The position numbers and the translations under genes were made by a program. This document shows, in pieces, positions 7,701 through 13,264 of a stretch of DNA of 13,264 bases (within the stretch, counting starts at the first letter, position 1; every line of letters begins with the position of its first letter). Source of the stretch: Candidatus Latescibacterota bacterium (lineage in GTDB: Bacteria > Latescibacterota > UBA2968 > UBA8231); the NCBI GenBank assembly GCA_003529325.1, contig DPVW01000157.1:464-13727 (forward strand). The letters run 5' to 3'. The notes under the pieces are model-generated. The model searched no databases. It was not told the DNA's origin and saw only the letters and a list, made by a program, of their open reading frames with translations.

Positions 7701-8452
7701 CGGAGGTTTCTTGCATCGGTGGTGGGGTCGAAGAGCTGAGCGATGATCGGTGGATGGTCGCTCAGTCGAGTTTGCGAGTTTCTGTCCAGCAGAAAACCCG
7801 CGGGTTGAAAATCGGTCGGCTCCACCAGCAGTCGGCGAGCTTCACGGATCCAGATGTAGTCGACACGCCGCTCGTTTGCTATTGCCGGCACGCACGCCAA
7901 GCTGCCGCATTCGACGAAGCCACGAGCGACCATATCCTGATAGACAAGACCACTCGGCGTCGCGTTGAAGTCACCGGCGATGACATCGGGCTGCGGGCAG
8001 GCGGCGAACAGGGCCTGCAGTTCTGCGAGGCGAACGGGGTCCCCCTCCCTTCCCGGAGCGTAGCGGTTTGATGACAGGTGCACGGTGACGATGGTCAGGC
8101 CCTCTGGACCTGTGCACTGCAACACAAGACACATACGCTCGAAGGGAGCGGTGTCACCATAACCGGTCAGATCTTCCACCTCAGCATCCGATCCATGCCA
8201 CAACACAGCACCGCCATACGCCGGCCGTCGGCCGCCCCTGGCAAAGGTGGCCTGCATGCCCAGCTCCTCTGCGAGACGGCTGGCTTCTTCCTCTGAAGGC
8301 ACTTCCTGTAGGCACAGAATATCCGGTGCCAACTGCCGGTAAAATCTGGTCAGGGCGGCAAGGATGTGCGGATGCGACTGGGTGCGTTCCTCCCCCCAGA
8401 GGCTCGGTGCGCCCTGGAACCAGTAGCTGTTGTGTGACACGAGTGTCGTCAT
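7697..8452 (-). CDS. Endonuclease/exonuclease/phosphatase (EEP) family metal-dependent hydrolase
   Basis: A 251-residue enzyme of the DNase I/APE1-like fold that cleaves phosphodiester or phosphate esters with a divalent metal. Visible catalytic residues: Asn8 in LVSHNSYWFQG, Glu50 in DILCLQE (metal ligand), His125 in TVHLSS, Asp161/Asn163 in AGDFNATP, Asp198 in RVDYIW, and the SDHPP at 231-235 with the final catalytic Asp-His. The set is complete, so an active enzyme is expected. I start at the ATG 8450-8452 because the conserved Asn8 then lies close to the N-terminus, as is usual. Upstream in-frame ATGs run through the inverted repeats of the control region and would add an unconserved leader. 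There is no signal peptide, so it is probably cytoplasmic. It could act on nucleic acid, inositol phosphates or lipids. The coupled HAD hydrolase suggests successive phosphodiester and phosphomonoester cleavage. Confidence 0.88.
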   Translation of the reverse strand: MTTLVSHNSYWFQGAPSLWGEERTQSHPHILAALTRFYRQLAPDILCLQEVPSEEEASRLAEELGMQATFARGGRRPAYGGAVLWHGSDAEVEDLTGYGDTAPFERMCLVLQCTGPEGLTIVTVHLSSNRYAPGREGDPVRLAELQALFAACPQPDVIAGDFNATPSGLVYQDMVARGFVECGSLACVPAIANERRVDYIWIREARRLLVEPTDFQPAGFLLDRNSQTRLSDHPPIIAQLFDPTTDARNLR

Positions 8453-8472
8453 CGATTGATCTTCAGGACTCC

Positions 8473-8509
8473 ATAAGTAGTGACTTATGATAAGCATAAA
8501 CTTATCATA
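8473..8509. promoter_or_regulatory. Two inverted repeats in the divergent region, likely ArsR operator
   Basis: ATAAGT-AGTG-ACTTAT at 8473-8488 is a perfect inverted repeat with 6-base arms. TATGATAAG-CATAAA-CTTATCATA at 8486-8509 is a perfect inverted repeat with 9-base arms. They overlap by three bases and share the word ATAAG. They lie between the leftward EEP gene and the rightward ArsR gene in an AT-rich island that contrasts with the GC-rich surroundings. ArsR-type dimers bind such imperfect dyads, so autoregulation and possibly control of both transcripts is likely. Binding itself is inferred. Confidence 0.7.
8480..8508 (+). promoter_or_regulatory. Sigma-70-like promoter of the ArsR operon
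   Basis: GTGACT at 8480-8485 (four of six to TTGACA) and TATCAT at 8503-8508 (five of six to TATAAT) are separated by exactly 17 bases. The -10 ends seven bases before the repressor ATG, so transcription would start at or next to the ATG and the mRNA would be leaderless; no Shine-Dalgarno sequence is present there. The boxes lie inside the two inverted repeats, so a bound repressor would block polymerase. Confidence 0.55.
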
Positions 8510-8514
8510 GCGGC

Positions 8515-8823
8515 ATGGACGTTGACCTGCCATTTACCGCCCTTGCCGATCCCCGGCGGCGCTCGATCTACGAACTGCTGCATGGGGCCCCTGCCTCTGT
8601 TCGGGAACTGACCGATCAGCTGCCGATCAGTCAGCCCGCGGTCTCCCAACACCTGAAGGTTCTGTCGGCAGCGGGGTTGGTCAACTCGCAACCGCAGGGA
8701 GCCAGACGGATCTACACCACCGACCCGGCGGGCTTGGCACAGCTCCGCATCTGGATCGACTCCATGTGGGAGGACGTCCTCGACCAGTCTGACCAGGCAG
8801 GCAGAAGAGAGAACGAGAGATGA
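8515..8823 (+). CDS. ArsR-family winged-helix transcriptional repressor
   Basis: A 102-residue winged-helix regulator. The opening FTALADPRRRSIYELL is the typical ArsR first helix. The helix-turn-helix is SVRELTDQLPISQPAVSQHLKVL (about 28-50), with the recognition helix around PAVSQHLKVL, followed by the wing QGARRIYTTDP. The metal-binding CVC motif of ArsR/SmtB sensors is absent, as in the subgroup encoded next to AHSA1/SRPBCC proteins. The C-terminus, with W80, W85 and DVLDQSDQ, also matches that subgroup. The gene faces the EEP gene across the inverted repeats, which it probably binds. It ends in ATGA, so the next gene was coupled to it before it was damaged. The inducer is unknown; with the AHSA1 partner broken, part of its regulon may be defunct. 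Confidence 0.92.
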   Translation: MDVDLPFTALADPRRRSIYELLHGAPASVRELTDQLPISQPAVSQHLKVLSAAGLVNSQPQGARRIYTTDPAGLAQLRIWIDSMWEDVLDQSDQAGRRENER

Positions 8824-9097
8824 GAGTGCATCATGCGGTACCGAGTACAACTGGGCCAACGTGCTCGCCTGGGATCCACCAGAGCGTTCTGTCGTCGCCT
8901 GGCATCCCAGTCTGACACCCGAGGCGGCATCCATCATTGAAGTGCGATTCTCCTCTGTCGACGAGGGCACGGCACTGTGGCTCGAACACCGCGGCTGGGA
9001 GGAGTTCGGCCCGCAACAGGGCGAGGCGACCCGCACCGACTACGACACGGGCTGGGACCTGGTAATGACGGCGTTTCTCGACAGCCAGAATCGGTAG
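8820..9097 (+). pseudogene. AHSA1/SRPBCC-domain protein with internal out-of-frame deletion
   Basis: The normal partner of ArsR genes of this kind is an AHSA1-like SRPBCC protein of about 145-165 residues. Here the expected start is intact: ATG at 8820 overlapping the repressor stop, beginning MRV. That frame soon becomes nonsense (HHAVPSTTGPTC). The next frame carries the C-terminal half of the family, from CGTEYNWANVLAWDPPERSV through WHPSLTPEA, VEVRF-like IIEVRFSS, LEHRGWEEFG and YDTGWDLVMTAFLD, to the TAG at 9095-9097. About 60-70 N-terminal residues are missing, with the join near 8826-8837. A GTG at 8861 could start a 78-residue fragment, but it would lack half of the hydrophobic pocket. 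A deletion in the genome or an assembly collapse both fit. Confidence 0.7.
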
Positions 9098-9098
9098 A

Positions 9099-9770
9099 TT
9101 GGCGCTCTCGGACTTTACCGGTCCCACCGGAGTCGACGACTGGTCCGCCGATCTCGATCGGCGTTGGCCGGAGCGTGGGGCGGCGGCGCGCGCCGTCGTC
9201 GCCCGAATTGCAGCGTGGGCCGTCGAGCAGAATGTTCGCCCTGCGCGTGCGCTCGAACTGGGTATCGGCGCCTGTCATCTTTCGGCTGCGGTGCTCGATG
9301 TCATCGACCAGTGCCCCGTTGTCGGCGCCGGGTACACCGGCCTCGATATCGAACCGCGCCTGCTCGATCACGGGCGTAGCCGCCTGTCCCACCACGATCC
9401 CGCCCGCATCGATCTCCACCAGGTGGATCTCAATGACTCGAACTGGTCCGTCGGCCTGCCCCCCGTTGACGTCACCTTCTCCCTGCAGAGCATTCACGAC
9501 CTCGCTGGATATCAGGCACTGCAGAACATCTATCAGGGGTTGGCAGAATTGCTACGCCCAGGCGGGCTGTTGATCAATGCCGACTTCGTCGAGGCCTTCC
9601 CCCAGGATGACCCGCAAAAGCCCAGGCGTTTCCCGGTGTCAACGCACGAGGATCTGCTCACGGCGCGGGGTTTCAGCCAATTCTCCCATAGTCGTCATGG
9701 CAAACTCGCCTGCATGTCGGCCATCAGGTCTGCACGTTTCCCGGTTGCCGTGAGGTCCTGCCCGCTGTAG
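9099..9770 (+). CDS. Class I SAM-dependent methyltransferase
   Basis: A 223-residue Rossmann-fold methyltransferase. Motif I is ALELGIGACHLS (51-62), with G-x-G for SAM. The acidic residue that binds the ribose is in GYTGLDIEPRLLDHG (Asp83). DLHQVDLND (about 105-113) fits the adenine-binding motif, and PVDVTFSLQSIHDL with ELLRPGGLLINADFVE (about 122-165) gives the post-motif I strand and the PGG loop. It is probably a small-molecule methyltransferase like those annotated type 11/12; the substrate cannot be told. The start is a TTG one base after the AHSA1 stop. No ATG or GTG lies in a better place, so translation probably depends on ribosomes arriving from upstream. The last ten residues (RFPVAVRSCPL) look unlike the family and may be a read-on tail. 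Confidence 0.85.
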   Translation: MALSDFTGPTGVDDWSADLDRRWPERGAAARAVVARIAAWAVEQNVRPARALELGIGACHLSAAVLDVIDQCPVVGAGYTGLDIEPRLLDHGRSRLSHHDPARIDLHQVDLNDSNWSVGLPPVDVTFSLQSIHDLAGYQALQNIYQGLAELLRPGGLLINADFVEAFPQDDPQKPRRFPVSTHEDLLTARGFSQFSHSRHGKLACMSAIRSARFPVAVRSCPL

Positions 9771-9809
9771 GATGAGCCATCCCGCATCACCTGTCGACGG
9801 GAGACACTC

Positions 9810-10676
9810 ATGGAACAACGCAGACTCGGACGTACAGAACTTCAGGTATCGGCACTCGGCTTCGGCGCCTGGGAAATCGGTTGGACACCCGTAGCAGAGG
9901 GCGAGGCTGTGGGCAGACTTCTCAACCACGCCCTCGACAGCGGCATCAACTTCGTCGACTCCTCCGCGGCCTATCGCTGGAGTGAGGAGTTGATCGCCAA
10001 GCATATCGGTCATCGGCGTCACGAATTCCTCTTTGCTACCAAGTGTGGTTCCGGGCGTGTACAGCAACCGGACGGGGAGTGGGTACAAACCCTCGACTAC
10101 TCTGCGGCGGCGATTGCACCACAGATCGAGCGATCTCTGCAACGGTTACAGACAGACTACATCGACATCATGCAGTTGCACTCGCCCTCCCTGGACGACC
10201 TCGTCAATGGGGACGGACTCGACGGTCTGCAGCGGGCGCAGGAGCAGGGCAAGATCCGCTTCGTCAGTCTCTCCGCCGATGATGAGGCCGCACAGCAGGC
10301 GGTGGAGATGGGTGCATTCGACACGCTGCAACTATCCTACAACATTCTGCATCAGGAAGCGGCCCAAATCATCGCCGCTGCCCGCGCCAAGGACATGGGT
10401 ATCATCATCAAGGAGCCGATCGCCACCGCCATGTACGAAGCAGCCCGACCGGAAGGTGACGCTAGCAAGTGGGACCTGGCGCAGCAGCGTCTGGCACCGG
10501 CGGCCATCGGTGATCTGCCTCGTGTCGAGGCCAGTCTGCGTTGGCTGTTCAACAACGCCGACGTGCACACTGCCATCGTCGGCACGACGAACATCGATCA
10601 TTTGAATGAGAATGTCGCCAGCACCGAGCGGGGTATGCTGAGTGCGGCGACGTGCGCCGCCATCGCCGCAGCCTGA
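9810..10676 (+). CDS. Aldo/keto reductase family oxidoreductase
   Basis: A NAD(P)H-dependent carbonyl reductase/alcohol dehydrogenase, 288 residues. The beta/alpha barrel opens with RRLGRTELQVSALGFGAW. The full catalytic tetrad is visible: Asp50 in NFVDSSAAY, Tyr55, Lys78 in FATKCG, and His124 in IMQLHSP. The later QLSYNILHQEA and the C-terminal TAIVGTTNIDHLNENV match the cofactor-binding end of the COG0667-type subfamily, where the G-T-x-N-x-x-H-L region contacts NADPH. The start ATG follows GGGAG at a distance of seven bases. Forty bases separate it from the methyltransferase. It leads a tight plus-strand group with a RidA-like protein and an amidohydrolase, so it probably reduces or oxidises an intermediate of the same pathway. 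Length is a little short of the family average (about 310-330), with no obvious gap. Confidence 0.92.
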   Translation: MEQRRLGRTELQVSALGFGAWEIGWTPVAEGEAVGRLLNHALDSGINFVDSSAAYRWSEELIAKHIGHRRHEFLFATKCGSGRVQQPDGEWVQTLDYSAAAIAPQIERSLQRLQTDYIDIMQLHSPSLDDLVNGDGLDGLQRAQEQGKIRFVSLSADDEAAQQAVEMGAFDTLQLSYNILHQEAAQIIAAARAKDMGIIIKEPIATAMYEAARPEGDASKWDLAQQRLAPAAIGDLPRVEASLRWLFNNADVHTAIVGTTNIDHLNENVASTERGMLSAATCAAIAAA

Positions 10677-10697
10677 CAACCACAAGAGAGAAAAAGA

Positions 10698-11378
10698 ATG
10701 GGAACATTCTACGACGATTCCATCGTCCCCGATCACCTGCGTCGGGACTTCGACGTTTACGACCGCATCCGCGAACTGGATCTCGATCTGGGCACCTTTG
10801 ACAGCTGGATGGGGAGAGACCTGAAAGGGGCGGCGATCTGCTCGGTGATATTCCACGAGTCTGGTCTCGTCTATCTGTCCGGTTACGGTTATGGACCGGG
10901 GCATATGTATGACGATCCGGAGCGCATAAAAGAGGGCCAGGATGCGGCACAATACGTCGCCGATTCGATGCTGGGGCGTCTGCACTGGGCGCTGAGCTGC
11001 GGTGGTGAGGGTGGTGATCTGAATGATGTGTTGTATACGGTGAAAGGCCTGGGCATGGTGGTTTCTACCGATGTCGCCTTCCATGGCGCACCGGCGGTGA
11101 TGAATGGCTTTTCCAAACGCTGGCAGTCCGTCTTCGGTGGCGGTGGCGGTGCCTTCGCCGAGGATGGTGAAGACAGCAACTATTCCGGCGTCCACGCCCG
11201 CAGTGCCATCGGCGGGTTTACCGGTCGTTTCTCCATCGAACCGGAGCTCATCGTCGCCATCCCACCGGAGTTGGCGAAAGCCATCATCCGCAACCGCGGC
11301 TGGATCTTTCCTCTGCCACCCAAGGAGGCCGTGCGTATCCGGGCCGAGTACCAACAGACTCAGGGCAAGAGCGCATGA
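10698..11378 (+). CDS. RidA/YjgF-family protein with C-terminal extension
   Basis: A 226-residue protein whose core resembles RidA enamine/imine deaminases, which are normally about 130 residues. Evidence is the strand GLVYLSGYGY (56-65), the helix around GRLHWALSCGG, DLNDVLYTVKGLGMVVSTDVAF (107-128), PAVMNGFSKRWQSVFG, and ARSAIGG with Arg168 in the place of the substrate-carboxylate-binding arginine, followed by IEPELIVAIP as the last core strand. Differences from classic RidA are an N-terminal leader of about 40 residues, a glycine/acid-rich insert (about 147-162) before the ARSA motif, and a 35-residue C-terminal extension. The role could be hydrolysis of a reactive enamine or imine formed in the same pathway. 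The ribosome site before the ATG is weak (AGAGAG). The TGA overlaps the amidohydrolase ATG (ATGA). Family is likely; activity is inference. Confidence 0.75.
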   Translation: MGTFYDDSIVPDHLRRDFDVYDRIRELDLDLGTFDSWMGRDLKGAAICSVIFHESGLVYLSGYGYGPGHMYDDPERIKEGQDAAQYVADSMLGRLHWALSCGGEGGDLNDVLYTVKGLGMVVSTDVAFHGAPAVMNGFSKRWQSVFGGGGGAFAEDGEDSNYSGVHARSAIGGFTGRFSIEPELIVAIPPELAKAIIRNRGWIFPLPPKEAVRIRAEYQQTQGKSA

Positions 11379-12313
11379 AGGTCTGCGATCCCCACTTCCA
11401 TCTGTGGAATATCCGCGAGCGTCCCAACCCGAATCTCGGGGAGGCGGTGGAACAGCACCTGCAGAGATACGTGGCCACCGACTACCTGGCGGACATGGCG
11501 CAGTTGCCGGACCCCCTCGAGCTGGTCTCCAGTGTGCACGTGGAGACCGTGGTGGGACAGATGCAGGGCGGTGCTGTCGTCGATACGGTCGAGGAGACCC
11601 GTTTTGTCAGTGCCCAGGTGGGTGCCACGAAACATCCGGCTGGGATCGTGTCGTATGTGCATCTGGGTCAGGACACGGCGTTGGCCGAGAAAGTTTTGCA
11701 GCAGCACGCCGAAGCTGCCGACGGACGGCTGCGTGGTGTGCGTATGATCCTCAACCACCATCCCGATAATCCGGACCTCACGTGGCCCCAGGTCGAACAC
11801 GGCGATTTCTTGTGCAACCCCCTGTTCAAGGAAGGCATCGCGCTGTTGGGCGAACACGGGTTGTCCTTCGATCTGCAGTGCAATCCGCATCAATTCATGG
11901 ATGCGGCAGCGACCTTCGGTGCGGCGCCTGAGACCCCGGTAATTCTCAATCATCTCGGATCATTTCACGATGGCGAGGATGAGGCATACGAAGAGATGTG
12001 GCGTCAGGGGCTGCGGGCCCTGGCAGAACTGCCCCATGTAGCGGTGAAGCTGTCGATGTTGTTCTTCTGCGCGCAGGGGTATCACGAAGACGAGGACAAA
12101 GAGGAACATGTGCGCCGACTGGTGCGTGAAGTGATCGACATGTTCGGCGCGGACCGCTGCATGTTCGCCAGCAACTACCCAGTCGATCGCATTCAGGGCA
12201 TCGATGTAGCGACGCTGTATGGCCGCTTCGTGGCGTGGACACTGGACTGGTCGCAAGAGGAACGCGAGGCGCTGTTTCACGATACGGCGGCACGTGTATA
12301 TCGCATGGCATAG
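11375..12313 (+). CDS. Amidohydrolase family protein (COG3618-type, metal-dependent TIM barrel)
   Basis: A 312-residue hydrolase of the amidohydrolase-2 group, which contains lactonases and decarboxylases. The start MKVCDPHFHLWN gives the HxH metal motif (His7, His9) in its usual N-terminal place. RGVRMILNHHPDNP, a middle LSFDLQCNPHQF, LNHLG (His193) and the C-terminal DRCMFASNYPVD follow the family order. The family's final acidic metal ligand in G-S-D-W-P has Asn267 in its place (FASNYP), a variation also common in SNFPVD-type members, where the following Asp271 is kept. No signal peptide, so cytoplasmic. The ATGA overlap with the RidA-like gene means coupled translation. The most likely role is ring opening or lactone hydrolysis in the pathway served by the reductase and RidA-like protein; the substrate is unknown. 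Confidence 0.9.
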   Translation: MKVCDPHFHLWNIRERPNPNLGEAVEQHLQRYVATDYLADMAQLPDPLELVSSVHVETVVGQMQGGAVVDTVEETRFVSAQVGATKHPAGIVSYVHLGQDTALAEKVLQQHAEAADGRLRGVRMILNHHPDNPDLTWPQVEHGDFLCNPLFKEGIALLGEHGLSFDLQCNPHQFMDAAATFGAAPETPVILNHLGSFHDGEDEAYEEMWRQGLRALAELPHVAVKLSMLFFCAQGYHEDEDKEEHVRRLVREVIDMFGADRCMFASNYPVDRIQGIDVATLYGRFVAWTLDWSQEEREALFHDTAARVYRMA

Positions 12314-12346
12314 CTGATAGCTGCGCAAGAACCAGGCAAGGAGAGC

Positions 12347-13264
12347 ATGGATCAACCCAAGTACAACGCCGACCTACAGGTGAGACCCGTCGGCGACCAG
12401 GATCTGGGCGCCGCCCGAAATCTGGCGGGTCGGGCTTTTGGTGAGGATTGTCAGGAATGGTTCGGCGGGGACACAACCCTCGGCGGCTTTGATACGGATG
12501 GTACGATCGTCTGTGTCCTCGACTACGACCCGGCTTCGATGTGGTGGGGGACCGCCCAGATCCCTGCGGGTGCCATCGGCGGTGTCGCCACCGATCCCAA
12601 ACATCAGGGTCGTGGCCATGCTGGGGGGCTGATGGTCAAAACCATTCATCTGCTGCGCGAGCAGGGCCGCTGCGTCTGTCCCCTGTGGCCCTTCTCCTTT
12701 GCGTGGTATGGCAAGTTCGGCTGGTCCTGTCCCACCACCGTGGCCACCCTCAAACTGTGGCCGGATCTGGTGCGCCGTACCGGCGCCCCCGTGGGCACGG
12801 TACGTCCTGCCGAGCCCGATGACGTGGCCGAGATCGAGCGTCTGTATAACGCGAGTGCCCAACAACGGAACGCGCAATCCGTCCGCTCGGCGGCTCAATG
12901 GGAGAAGAGGTGGCGGTCACAGGTCTGGGTGCTGGAGGCTGACGAAGGGCTCGCCTGCAGTGCCCTCGTCAGAATCAGGCAGCTGGAGCGTGGCCAGGGC
13001 AAGAGGGTTGTGGTGCGCGAGTTGCACGGGACGAGTTTCGCCGAGCAACTGAGTCTGGTCCGTTCTCTGGCCGAGATGGAACAAGTGACTGCCATCGAGT
13101 TGAATGTGCCACCGGACAGCCTGTTCCTGCACGCCTTTTCGGAGCAGTTTGACATTTCCAGCGAACACGAACTCGCCCTGCGTGTACTCGACGTGCCGGG
13201 AGCGCTCCGCCACCTGCAGCCAGCCGATGATCTGCAGGCTTGTGTTTCCTTCGAGGTGGCGGAC
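12347..13264 (+). CDS. GNAT-family N-acetyltransferase, Eis-like, 3'-truncated by window edge
   Basis: At least 306 residues, open to the last base, starting at ATG 12347 after AAGGAG (12338-12343). Acetyl-CoA binding motif A is clear: AIGGVATDPKHQGRGHAGGLM (76-95, with Q87-G88-R89-G90 as the pyrophosphate loop). The following LWPFSFAWYGKFGWS (113-127) is the typical P-F....FY...GFE-like stretch of Eis and related enzymes. The N-terminal part VRPVGDQDLGAARNLAGRAF is the usual first strand and helix. After the first GNAT half comes a second lobe (TVRPAEPDDVAEIERLYNAS), also GNAT-like, as in Eis tandem GNAT proteins. The last part, ALRVLDVPGALRHLQP, starts the SCP2-like C-terminal domain expected in Eis. 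Members acetylate amines such as aminoglycosides, lysines or polyamines. Thirty-three bases separate it from the amidohydrolase, so it may be in the same operon. Confidence 0.85.
   Translation, partial: MDQPKYNADLQVRPVGDQDLGAARNLAGRAFGEDCQEWFGGDTTLGGFDTDGTIVCVLDYDPASMWWGTAQIPAGAIGGVATDPKHQGRGHAGGLMVKTIHLLREQGRCVCPLWPFSFAWYGKFGWSCPTTVATLKLWPDLVRRTGAPVGTVRPAEPDDVAEIERLYNASAQQRNAQSVRSAAQWEKRWRSQVWVLEADEGLACSALVRIRQLERGQGKRVVVRELHGTSFAEQLSLVRSLAEMEQVTAIELNVPPDSLFLHAFSEQFDISSEHELALRVLDVPGALRHLQPADDLQACVSFEVAD

Noticed and set aside
8453..8533. A longer EEP protein using upstream in-frame start codons
   Set aside because: It would run through the AT-rich inverted repeats and the opposite promoter and add a leader without family features.
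10332..11354. A 340-residue open frame on the minus strand
   Set aside because: It lies antisense to the aldo/keto reductase and RidA-like genes, which have recognisable motifs and ribosome sites; its translation shows no family features.

Overview
This is a GC-rich bacterial window with compact genes, several translationally coupled pairs and no RNA genes, CRISPR arrays or transposases that I can see. The first two genes point to a Gram-negative, FCB-type bacterium. One is a SurA-like periplasmic isomerase. The other is a large secreted protein with discoidin-like domains and a C-terminal FlgD/CHU_C-type beta-sandwich ending. The rest is typical of marine or sediment genomes of the Latescibacterota type: a Gfo/Idh/MocA oxidoreductase, a HemL-like aminotransferase, an aldo/keto reductase, a RidA-like protein and a COG3618-type amidohydrolase. 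That placement is inference from gene content only.

Layout. (1) 1-3556, plus strand: the 3' part of a parvulin-type peptidyl-prolyl isomerase, then the secreted discoidin/FlgD-like protein. (2) 3595-6361, minus strand: an operon read right to left, class III aminotransferase, overlapping Gfo/Idh/MocA oxidoreductase, then a short frameshifted gene that matches the cytoplasmic loop of the flagellar stator protein MotA without its membrane helices. (3) 6362-6983: no intact gene; a start-less plus-strand reading frame looks like the 3' end of a decayed gene. (4) 6984-8452, minus strand: an endonuclease/exonuclease/phosphatase-family enzyme coupled by ATGA to a HAD-family hydrolase. (5) 8453-8514: a divergent, AT-rich control region with two inverted repeats and a good sigma-70-like promoter. 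(6) 8515-9770, plus strand: an ArsR-type repressor, the C-terminal part of an AHSA1/SRPBCC protein whose N-terminal half has been lost, and a class I methyltransferase. (7) 9810-12313, plus strand: aldo/keto reductase, RidA-like protein and amidohydrolase, the last two coupled by ATGA; this looks like a small-molecule catabolic cassette. (8) 12347 to the edge: an Eis-like GNAT acetyltransferase, cut by the window.

The most notable observations are three broken genes within 13 kb (MotA-like, AHSA1, and the 6.5-6.9 kb remnant), the compact ArsR divergent promoter with a probably leaderless repressor mRNA, and two uncharacterised metabolic pairings (aminotransferase-dehydrogenase; AKR-RidA-amidohydrolase). 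I see no clear evidence of a defence system, phage or mobile element.
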